A program made the translations under genes and the position numbers. This document shows positions 28,162 to 35,081 of a DNA stretch of 64,000 nt, one piece after another; position 1 is the stretch's first letter; each line of letters opens with the position of its first letter. This DNA comes from an uncultured Bacilli bacterium. Its GTDB lineage: Bacteria > Bacillota_I > Bacilli_A > RF39 > UBA660. The DNA is taken from NCBI GenBank assembly GCA_934098505.1, contig CAKOOR010000002.1, positions 97,240 through 161,239 of the forward strand, written 5' to 3'. The notes beneath the pieces are model-generated. The model did no database searches and was not told the DNA's origin. It worked only from the letters and a program-made list of their open reading frames with translations.

Positions 28162-28761
28162 TGTTTCACGTGAAACGTATAAACAAGTAATAAGTAAAAT
28201 ATAAAAACAATGTTTCACGTGAAACATTGTTTTTTTTGCATAATTTTTTAATGTTTCACGTGAAACATTGACTGTTGATAAAATTTTATGGTTATTTGTT
28301 TTAAATAAAAGTTATTTTCAATGATATTTAGAATTAATTTTTTTAAATACTATTTAAAATTTATATGTTTCACGTGAAACATATAAAAAATGTTGATATT
28401 TATTATTTAAATAATAATAGGATAATAAAACTTTACAACATTATTTATATTAAAAAACTAATGTTTCACGTGAAACATTGTTATTAACAAGCATATTTGT
28501 ATGATTAACGTTAAGCTGATTCAATGGCTTATTAAATAATTAATAATCTTGCAATAAATATTTAATGCTTTTTGTTTAAAGTATTTTATACATTAAATTA
28601 ATTTGGCAGCTAAAATTTATTTATATAAATAAATTATTTTTTGATTTAAGAAATAAATTTTAATTTAATCATTATTTTAATGTTTCACGTGAAACATTAA
28701 AATTTTGTTCATAATAAATAATTGCTAATTAATTATTTTTTATGATGTTTCACGTGAAACA
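28162..28761. repeat. parS: Cluster of seven parS sites
   Basis: Seven copies of TGTTTCACGTGAAACA lie in 600 bases: 28162-28177 (last base G), 28211-28226, 28252-28267, 28366-28381, 28462-28477, 28681-28696 and 28746-28761. This is the ParB centromere palindrome of Bacillus. ParB spreads from such sites and loads SMC to segregate origins. No gene is seen in this interval. The parA/parB genes are not in the window; the local Noc has different recognition residues. Confidence 0.9.
28206..28237 (+). terminator. parS palindrome that also forms a terminator after gyrA
   Basis: The second parS is extended to a 13-bp stem (AACAATGTTTCAC with GTGAAACATTGTT), followed by a run of T. It has the form of a strong intrinsic terminator for the gyrB-gyrA transcript while keeping the ParB palindrome intact. 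Confidence 0.6.
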
Positions 28762-28846
28762 TCATAAAAAAGTTATAAACAGTTTTGCTTGATAAAATAT
28801 TTTTTATATTGAAGTAGTTATTTATAAAGGAAGGTTAAAATTTTTG

Positions 28847-28875
28847 TTGTATCTTTGGAATTTTTATGGTAATAT
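28847..28875 (+). promoter_or_regulatory. Promoter of the SRP RNA
   Basis: TTGTAT (28847-28852) and TAATAT (28870-28875) are spaced 17 bases apart, a few bases before the SRP RNA. A closely similar stretch, TTTTTATGGTAAAATTAA, precedes the alcohol dehydrogenase-FIST gene near 38473. Confidence 0.6.
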
Positions 28876-28880
28876 TAAGA

Positions 28881-28958
28881 GGTGCAATAAGTACATAGGA
28901 ACTTGGTCAGGGTAGGAATACAGCAGCCATAACTATCAATGCTTATGTGCACTTTTTT
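28881..28958 (+). ncRNA. ffs: Signal recognition particle RNA, short 4.5S type
   Basis: This RNA of about 78 nt pairs with Ffh to target nascent membrane proteins. It contains the helix 8 core TTGGTCAGG, the GGAA-type loop GTAGGAATACAG and CAGCAGCC. The ends pair (GTGCA with TGCAC, ATAAG with CTTAT), and a T-run follows. It is the short form without the Alu domain found in Bacillus. Location between the origin genes and tadA-dnaX is conserved in Firmicutes. Confidence 0.88.
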
Positions 28959-28971
28959 TATGGAGTTTAAT

Positions 28972-29388
28972 ATGGAACAATACTTTGAATTACTATATAA
29001 ATTGGCCTTAAAAGCCTTTAGAAACGGCGATATTCCAGTGGCAGCCATTTTAATTAAAAATGATAAGATCGTTGCTACAGGTTACAATAATAGGCATAAA
29101 AAAGGATATGTTTTAGGCCATGCCGAGGTAAATGCTATTATCAAAGCTGAGAAGAAACTAAAAGATTTTAGATTAGATGGATACACTATGATTACTACAT
29201 TAAAACCATGTAAGATGTGCCAAGCCGTAATTGAGGCTTCAAGAGTATCTAAAGTTTATTACATTTTGGAAGGTAAAGATGATAAAAGTTATCCACAAGC
29301 AAATTATGTAAAATTAGATAAAATAGATCAAAAATTTATTAAAAATTATTTTGATTTATTTAATGAATTCTTTCAAAATATAAGATAA
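28972..29388 (+). CDS. tadA: tRNA-specific adenosine deaminase
   Basis: TadA converts the wobble adenosine of tRNA-Arg (ACG) to inosine. The zinc deaminase signatures are HAEVNAI (about residue 50) and KPCKMCQAVI (about 80). The start at 28972 follows GGAG by six bases; an earlier in-frame ATG at 28939 would lie inside the SRP RNA. The C-terminus is YFKNFF-like as usual. An exact DnaA box occurs near 29288. Confidence 0.92.
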   Translation: MEQYFELLYKLALKAFRNGDIPVAAILIKNDKIVATGYNNRHKKGYVLGHAEVNAIIKAEKKLKDFRLDGYTMITTLKPCKMCQAVIEASRVSKVYYILEGKDDKSYPQANYVKLDKIDQKFIKNYFDLFNEFFQNIR

Positions 29389-29428
29389 ATAAATTCAGTT
29401 ATGGTATAATAAGGAGCAAGGAGTTTTT

Positions 29429-31069
29429 ATGGATTATCAAGTATTATATAGAAAATATAGACCTCATGATTTTGATTCTTTGGTAGGTCAGGAATATACG
29501 AAAAAATTATTAAAAAATAGCGTTATAAATAATAAGTTTGCTCATGCCTATATATTTACCGGGCCTAGAGGTACAGGTAAAACAAGTAGTGCTAAAATAT
29601 TTGCTAAAGCTATTAATTGTTTACATCAGGTTGACGGAAATCCATGCAATAAGTGTCAAAATTGTGTAAACTTTGAGAGCAGTCCGGATATAATTGAATT
29701 AGATGCTGCTTCTAATAATGGCGTAGATGATATAAGAGAGATAATAAATAATGTAAGACTAGCACCAAGTAGCATGAAAATTAAGGTTTATATTATTGAC
29801 GAATTTCATATGTTATCCACAAGTGCTTTTAACGCATTATTATTAACTTTAGAAGAGCCACCAAAAGATGTTGTATTTATTTTGGCAACTACTGATATTC
29901 AAAGTGTTCCGATAACTGTTTTATCCAGATGTCAAAGATTTGATTTTAAACCAATTTCTATTCAAGATATTGAAGATAGATTGAAATATGTTTGTACTGA
30001 AGAAAAATTAAATGTTACGGATGAAGCTATTAAAGAAATAGCAATGATGTCAAATGGTGGATTGAGAGATGCTTTAAGTATTTTAGATCAAGTAGCAAGT
30101 AATGGAGAAGAGATTACTGTTCAAGATGTAATTGCTAATTTTGGAGGAGTATCAAATAAAAAGATAAATCAACTATTAGATTATTATGAAGCTAATAGTG
30201 TAAGTGAATTAATAGATTATATTAATGAGATTAAAAATGATGGTATTGATATAAAAATTTTAATTGATAAATTGGTAACAAGAATTAAAAATGTATTAAT
30301 AGATATTAAATTAGATAATTATAATGGGAAACTAGATTTTGATAATTTATATAACTTAGTTTTTGAATTAAATAAATTATTGACTAGTGAGAGAAATGGT
30401 GCTAATTATTATGATTTATTAGAAATTATATTTTTAAAGTATATAAATTATTTCCCGGGAAATAATTTTGTGGATAAAAAAACGACAAAGTTATCTGATC
30501 GTGAAAAAGAGTCAGCTGTAATCCAAAATGCGGAAGAAAGTCCAATAGTATCAGTACCTGCAGCAGAGCAACCAATTATTTCCCAAAAAAATCAATCTCA
30601 AGAAAAAAATAAAAATATTGACTTTGATGTAGATATTAGAATAAATAATACTTTTGTTAATGCTAAAAAAGAATTTTTAAATAATATAAAAAGCAAGTGG
30701 AATGATTTTGTTATCTATGAAAGTAATGCTAATAAAGCTATGCTATCTTATTTAGCTGATACTAATATTGTTGCAGCTTCGAATAAATATGCGATATTGA
30801 CTAATAATTTAGATATTACTAATGATTTAATTAATCAAAATATTAAAACATTAGAAAAAGATTTTAATTTATTTTTTAATGGTAATTATTGTTTAGCGGC
30901 TATATCGCCAAAAAAATGGGAACAAGAACGAAATAAATACATAAATAATATCAAAAATGGATATAAATATGAGATAATAGATAATGATATAATTATTAAA
31001 GAAGATAAAAGTGAATTAGAAAAGATTGCTAAGGAAATCTTTGGCAATAATTATAAGAAAGTAGAATAA
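29429..31069 (+). CDS. dnaX: DNA polymerase III gamma/tau subunit
   Basis: The clamp-loader motor is shown by FTGPRGTGKTSSAKIFAKAI (Walker A), the zinc site CNKCQNC, and IIDEFHMLS (Walker B). The 546 residues include domain III and a tau-like C-terminal part. Between them lies NYFPGNNFVDK, encoded by a DNA repeat shared with holB that carries a Noc site and a DnaA box. It starts the conserved dnaX-ebfC-recR run. Confidence 0.95.
   Translation: MDYQVLYRKYRPHDFDSLVGQEYTKKLLKNSVINNKFAHAYIFTGPRGTGKTSSAKIFAKAINCLHQVDGNPCNKCQNCVNFESSPDIIELDAASNNGVDDIREIINNVRLAPSSMKIKVYIIDEFHMLSTSAFNALLLTLEEPPKDVVFILATTDIQSVPITVLSRCQRFDFKPISIQDIEDRLKYVCTEEKLNVTDEAIKEIAMMSNGGLRDALSILDQVASNGEEITVQDVIANFGGVSNKKINQLLDYYEANSVSELIDYINEIKNDGIDIKILIDKLVTRIKNVLIDIKLDNYNGKLDFDNLYNLVFELNKLLTSERNGANYYDLLEIIFLKYINYFPGNNFVDKKTTKLSDREKESAVIQNAEESPIVSVPAAEQPIISQKNQSQEKNKNIDFDVDIRINNTFVNAKKEFLNNIKSKWNDFVIYESNANKAMLSYLADTNIVAASNKYAILTNNLDITNDLINQNIKTLEKDFNLFFNGNYCLAAISPKKWEQERNKYINNIKNGYKYEIIDNDIIIKEDKSELEKIAKEIFGNNYKKVE
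30448..30480. repeat. Noc binding site plus DnaA box inside dnaX
   Basis: ATTTCCCGGGAAAT at 30450-30463 matches the Bacillus Noc binding site exactly. Five bases later TGTGGATAA (30469-30477) is a perfect DnaA box. The surrounding 36 bases are identical to a stretch in holB and are read in the same frame. Confidence 0.8.
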
Positions 31070-31082
31070 GGAGATTTTTATT

Positions 31083-31376
31083 ATGAATATGCAAAATTTA
31101 ATGGCTCAAGCTCAAAGAATGCAAAGAGATATTATGAAAAAGAAAGAAGAAGTAGAAAAGAAAACTTTTATTGGTTCTAGTGATTTAGTTACTGTTACTG
31201 TAAATGGTAAGAAAGAATTACAAAAGGTAGAATTTTCTTCTAATGTTGCTGCTGATGATTTAGAAATTTTACAAGACATGGTTGTTATTGCTACAAATAA
31301 AGCAATGGAACAAGTTGATGCTGCTATGGAAAGCGCAATGGGACAATATGGTAGCATGTTTAATGGTTTATTCTAA
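31083..31376 (+). CDS. ebfC: Nucleoid-associated protein, YbaB/EbfC family
   Basis: This small DNA-binding dimer (97 residues) starts with a Met/Gln-rich amphipathic helix (MNMQNLMAQAQRMQRDI) and contains VTVNGKKELQKVEFS, typical of YaaK/YbaB. Its function in Firmicutes is poorly defined. The dnaX-ebfC-recR order is almost universal. Its stop overlaps the recR start. Confidence 0.92.
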   Translation: MNMQNLMAQAQRMQRDIMKKKEEVEKKTFIGSSDLVTVTVNGKKELQKVEFSSNVAADDLEILQDMVVIATNKAMEQVDAAMESAMGQYGSMFNGLF

Positions 31377-31978
31377 TGATCTATCCAAAAGTATTGATGG
31401 ATTTAATTGAATATTTTAGGAAGTTGCCAGGTATTGGTGAAAAAAGTGCGGAGCGTATGGCTTTAGCACTTTTAGACATTAATACAGAGGATGTTAGTGC
31501 GTTTGCTGATGCGATGTGCAATGCCAAATTGAAATTACATCCGTGTTCTATATGTGGTTGTTTAACTGAGTTAGAAGTATGTCAAATATGTTCGAGTGAA
31601 GCTAGAGATAACGATGTAATTTGTGTGCTAGAAGACTATAAAGGTGTTTTTGCTTTTGAAAAAACTGGGAAATTTAATGGAAAATATCATGTATTAAACG
31701 GTTTAATTTCTCCTATCGAAGATATTGGCCCTGAAGATATAAATATTTATGGATTAATTGAGCGGATTAAATATATGCCTGAAGTAGAACTTATTATAGC
31801 TTTAAAACCATCTATTGAAGGAGAAACAACTACTTTGTATTTAAAAAAGATTTTAGAAAAATATTCTAATGTAAAAATATCACGTTTATCGTACGGTATC
31901 CCAATGGGAGTAGATATTGATTATTTAGATGAATTGACATTACTAAATGCGTTAAGTGAAAGAAAGAATATTACATAA
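31376..31978 (+). CDS. recR: Recombination mediator RecR
   Basis: RecR acts with RecF and RecO to load RecA. It shows the N-terminal helix-hairpin-helix (KLPGIGEKSAERMA), the C4 zinc finger (CSICGCLTELEVCQIC), and a TOPRIM domain (VLEDYKGVFAFE). It is 200 residues, full length. It is translationally coupled to ebfC. Confidence 0.96.
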   Translation: MIYPKVLMDLIEYFRKLPGIGEKSAERMALALLDINTEDVSAFADAMCNAKLKLHPCSICGCLTELEVCQICSSEARDNDVICVLEDYKGVFAFEKTGKFNGKYHVLNGLISPIEDIGPEDINIYGLIERIKYMPEVELIIALKPSIEGETTTLYLKKILEKYSNVKISRLSYGIPMGVDIDYLDELTLLNALSERKNIT

Positions 31979-32016
31979 AGTTAAGCTAAACATCATATAT
32001 TGGAGTGGTGATATAT

Positions 32017-32202
32017 ATGCATAACTTTGTTAAAATATTAAAAAAATTAATTTTTTCTTTTTTATTATTATTTGGATTAAATACTATGCTAAAATATATA
32101 GGGATAATTATTCCTATTAATTATATTAATTTATTAGTAACTTACTTTTTAGGTGGATTTGGAATAATATCTTTAATAATAATTAAATTTTTTATAATAT
32201 AG
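32017..32202 (+). CDS. bofA: Sporulation protein BofA (pro-sigma-K processing control)
   Basis: This 61-residue membrane protein has two hydrophobic segments. Its end (GGFGIISLIIIKFFII) matches BofA of Bacillus (GIPGIAALVIIKQFII), and it keeps the PIN motif. BofA holds the SpoIVFB protease inactive until forespore signalling. It lies after recR as in Bacillus. I prefer the ATG at 32017 over the GTG codons at 32005 and 32008. Confidence 0.85.
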   Translation: MHNFVKILKKLIFSFLLLFGLNTMLKYIGIIIPINYINLLVTYFLGGFGIISLIIIKFFII

Positions 32203-32219
32203 TAGTATGGAGATGAAGT

Positions 32220-33038
32220 ATGAGTAGTTTAAAAATGATACAAAATTTAATTAATAAATATGAGACTGGAAGACTATCTCATGCTTTTTTAGTTGAAACA
32301 AATAATATAGATCTATGTTTAAATGATATTAAATTATTTGTAAAATATATTAATTGTTCACATAAATATAATGAGAATTGCAATGAATGTAATTTGTGCA
32401 AGCTAATAGATTTGAATAATTTACCAAGTTTAACTATTATTGAACCAGATGGTATGAGTATTAAGAAAAATCAATTGCAAGAATTGCAAGATAAATATAG
32501 TATGAAACCTGTATATTCAAAATATAATACTTATATTATTTTAAATGCTGAATTGATGAACGCTTCATCTGCTAATAGTATACTTAAATTTTTAGAAGAA
32601 CCAACTGACCATATAATTGGATTTTTAATAACTACTAATAAAGAAAAAATGCTAGATACAATAATTAGTAGATGTCAAAATGTAAAGTTTATTTATAAGG
32701 ATACAAATGAAAATAATGAAAATATTAAATTAATCGCAACAGAGTATTTAGATCAAATAGAAAATGATAATTCATTTTTAATAAATAAAACATTGATTTT
32801 GAGTACATTGACAACTAGATATGATATAAATAATTTGTTTATTGAAATTTTGTATCAATTAATGAAAAAAATTAGAGAAAATTATTTCCCGGGAAATAAT
32901 TTTGTGGATAAAAATCTAAATAAATATAATATGCAAATTGAAATCGTTCGAAAAGTTTTAATCATGATTAAACAAAATGTTAATTTAGAATTATTATTAG
33001 ATTACTTTGTTATAGAGATGAGGAAATTAAATGAATGA
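32220..33038 (+). CDS. holB: DNA polymerase III delta' subunit
   Basis: The clamp-loader stator (272 residues) starts like HolB, with SHAFLVE, the zinc site CNECNLC, and NSILKFLEEP in the AAA+ lid. It lacks a functional Walker A, as delta' does. Near residue 222 the sequence NYFPGNNFVDK is encoded by the same 36-base repeat found in dnaX. The tmk and yabA genes that usually flank it in Bacillus are absent. It overlaps ricT by 8 bases. Confidence 0.92.
   Translation: MSSLKMIQNLINKYETGRLSHAFLVETNNIDLCLNDIKLFVKYINCSHKYNENCNECNLCKLIDLNNLPSLTIIEPDGMSIKKNQLQELQDKYSMKPVYSKYNTYIILNAELMNASSANSILKFLEEPTDHIIGFLITTNKEKMLDTIISRCQNVKFIYKDTNENNENIKLIATEYLDQIENDNSFLINKTLILSTLTTRYDINNLFIEILYQLMKKIRENYFPGNNFVDKNLNKYNMQIEIVRKVLIMIKQNVNLELLLDYFVIEMRKLNE
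32882..32914. repeat. Noc binding site plus DnaA box inside holB
   Basis: ATTTCCCGGGAAAT (32884-32897) is followed after five bases by TGTGGATAA (32903-32911). The same 36-base stretch occurs in dnaX in the same reading frame. Confidence 0.8.
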
Positions 33039-33819
33039 AATTTATAAAGTTTTAATTGAAAATAAAAAAAGTATTAATGCCTTGTCTAATTTTGGGAAAT
33101 ATTTAATTGGTGATTATGTCGTAGTTAAGACTAATAGAGGCGAACAATATGGCAGAATTGATAGTATAATCAATAATGGTAGCGATGAAATAAATGATAT
33201 ATATATAATAAGGAAAGCAAATAATAAAGATTATAATAATTATTTGAAGAATTTACGTCAAAGTGAAGAAATGCTTAGGTTTGCTAAACATGAAGCTAAT
33301 CGCTTAAAATTGACGATGAATTTTATAAGTGCTGACTTAACTTTAGATAATAAGCATTTATTATATTATTTCGTAGCTGATGAAAGAGTTGATTTTAGAG
33401 AATTGGCTAAAGATATTGCTGGTAAGTATAGACTACGAGTTGAATTAAGACAAATTGGAGCTAGAGATAAGGCTAAATTAATTGATGGTCTTGGGCCTTG
33501 TGGTAGACGTTTATGTTGTACAAGTTTCTTAGATAAGTTAGATTCTATTAGTATGAATATGGCTAAGAATCAAGGTATTGCTCTAAATCCTTCTAAAATA
33601 AATGGTGTTTGTGGTCGTTTAATGTGTTGTTTAACTTATGAAAATGATAATTATACTGAATGTCATAAGCAGTTACCTGGGATTGGCAAAATAGTAGAAA
33701 CAGAATATGGCACTGGAAAAGTTGTTAATGAAGATGTATTAAATTTAAAATATACAGTCAACGTTAATAATGAGTTAAAAGAAATTAAGGTAATAAATGA
33801 TGAAAATAGAATTAAATGA
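33031..33819 (+). CDS. ricT: RicT/YaaT, PSP1-domain protein of the Y-complex
   Basis: RicT forms the RicAFT iron-sulfur complex that supports RNase Y-dependent RNA processing and, in Bacillus, the phosphorelay for sporulation and competence. The PSP1 signature is clear: ARDKAKLIDGLGPCGRRLCC, then CGRLMCCLTYE. Its cysteines ligate the cluster. It is 262 residues. It overlaps both neighbours, suggesting a tight operon. Confidence 0.93.
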   Translation: MNEIYKVLIENKKSINALSNFGKYLIGDYVVVKTNRGEQYGRIDSIINNGSDEINDIYIIRKANNKDYNNYLKNLRQSEEMLRFAKHEANRLKLTMNFISADLTLDNKHLLYYFVADERVDFRELAKDIAGKYRLRVELRQIGARDKAKLIDGLGPCGRRLCCTSFLDKLDSISMNMAKNQGIALNPSKINGVCGRLMCCLTYENDNYTECHKQLPGIGKIVETEYGTGKVVNEDVLNLKYTVNVNNELKEIKVINDENRIK

Positions 33820-34504
33820 TTTATATGACTATGGTATGAAAATATATCAAGCAAAAAACTTATTTAAGTTTTCTATAGATAGTATTCTTTTGGCCGAGTT
33901 TGTAGATATTAGATGGAATAGTAATTTAATTGTAGATTTTTGTACTGGTAATGCTGCTGTTCCTTTAATCTTGTCTACTAAGTATAAAAGTCAAATAATT
34001 GGTTTTGAAATACAAAAGCAAGTTTCAACACTTGCTTACAATTCTGTTTTGTTAAATAATTTAGAAAATCAAATTAAGATAATTAATGATAATTTAAGTA
34101 CAGCTTTAGAGTATATTTTACCAGAAACGGTGGATGCTATTACATGTAATCCTCCATATTTTAAAATTAATGAAGGATCATATTTAAATGATGATGAAGG
34201 TAAAAGAATTGCTCGCCACGAAATTGCTACTAATTTGGAACAGATTATTATGACAGCTAAATATTTATTAAAAAATAGAGCACCTATATATTTGGTTCAT
34301 CGTCCAGAAAGATTAATCGAAATAATAAACATTTTAAATAAATATAAATTTAGTATAAAAAAAATACAATTAGTTTATTCTAGTTTTGATAAGCCGGCTG
34401 TTATGGTTTTAATAAAAGCTACAAAAAATGGCGCAGATGGGGTTATAATTAATCAGCCATTAAATATTGCAAATAGAAATACTTATAAAAATATTTTTAG
34501 ATAG
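33797..34504 (+). CDS. TrmN6-like (YabB) SAM-dependent methyltransferase
   Basis: The 235-residue protein has a SAM fold with the VDFCTGNAAVPLIL motif and the adenine-N6-type catalytic TCNPPYFK. It matches YabB/TrmN6 proteins, which methylate tRNA adenosine-37 in some bacteria. It sits after ricT as in Bacillus (yaaT-yabA-yabB, with yabA missing here). The exact substrate is not proven. Confidence 0.85.
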   Translation: MMKIELNDLYDYGMKIYQAKNLFKFSIDSILLAEFVDIRWNSNLIVDFCTGNAAVPLILSTKYKSQIIGFEIQKQVSTLAYNSVLLNNLENQIKIINDNLSTALEYILPETVDAITCNPPYFKINEGSYLNDDEGKRIARHEIATNLEQIIMTAKYLLKNRAPIYLVHRPERLIEIINILNKYKFSIKKIQLVYSSFDKPAVMVLIKATKNGADGVIINQPLNIANRNTYKNIFR

Positions 34505-34516
34505 GAAGTAATAAAA

Positions 34517-35068
34517 ATGAAATTAATTGTTGGATTAGGAAATCCTGGTAAGGAATATGAAAATACAAGACATAACATTGGTTTTATGGTACTAAATTAT
34601 TTTTCGGGAAATAATTTGTGGAAAGAAAAATTTAACGGTATGTATTGTCAACAAAATGTAAAGGGAGAAAAAGTTATATTTTTAAAGCCACTTACTTATA
34701 TGAATTTATCTGGTAGTTGTGTAATTAAATATGTTAAGTATTTTGATATTAAAATAGATGACATTTTAATAATTCAAGATGACTTAGATTTACCTTATAT
34801 GCAGTATCGCTTAAAATATGATAGTTCAGCAGGTGGTCACAATGGAATTAAATCAATTATTAATAATTTAGGAACGCAAAAAATACCAAGATTAAAAATA
34901 GGTATAGCTCATGATCGTAGTATAGATACTAAGGATTATGTGCTGGGACATTTTAATAAAGAAGATTTAATTTTGTTTGAAGAAAAAACTAAAATATTCA
35001 ATAATATTATAAATGATTTTATTTCCCAAGATATTAATTATTGTATGGCAAATTATAATAGAAAATAG
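34517..35068 (+). CDS. pth: Peptidyl-tRNA hydrolase
   Basis: Pth recycles tRNA from prematurely released peptidyl-tRNA. It shows the N-terminal GLGNPGKEYENTRHNIG (catalytic His), the KPLTYMNLSG motif and the SSAGGHNGIKSI motif. It is 183 residues. A stretch NYFSGNNLW is encoded by a degenerate copy of the dnaX/holB repeat (34593-34625). The pth-mfd order is conserved. Confidence 0.96.
   Translation: MKLIVGLGNPGKEYENTRHNIGFMVLNYFSGNNLWKEKFNGMYCQQNVKGEKVIFLKPLTYMNLSGSCVIKYVKYFDIKIDDILIIQDDLDLPYMQYRLKYDSSAGGHNGIKSIINNLGTQKIPRLKIGIAHDRSIDTKDYVLGHFNKEDLILFEEKTKIFNNIINDFISQDINYCMANYNRK
34599..34625. repeat. Degenerate copy of the Noc-site/DnaA-box repeat inside pth
   Basis: ATTTTTCGGGAAAT (34599-34612) has two changes from the Noc palindrome, followed by TGTGGAAAG in place of a DnaA box. 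It is read in the same frame (NYFSGNN) as the dnaX and holB copies (NYFPGNN). Confidence 0.5.
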
Positions 35069-35081
35069 ATAGGTAATTGTT

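Noticed and set aside
28939..28971. tadA starting at ATG 28939
   Set aside because: That start lies within the SRP RNA and has no ribosome site; the ATG at 28972 follows GGAG and matches the family N-terminus.
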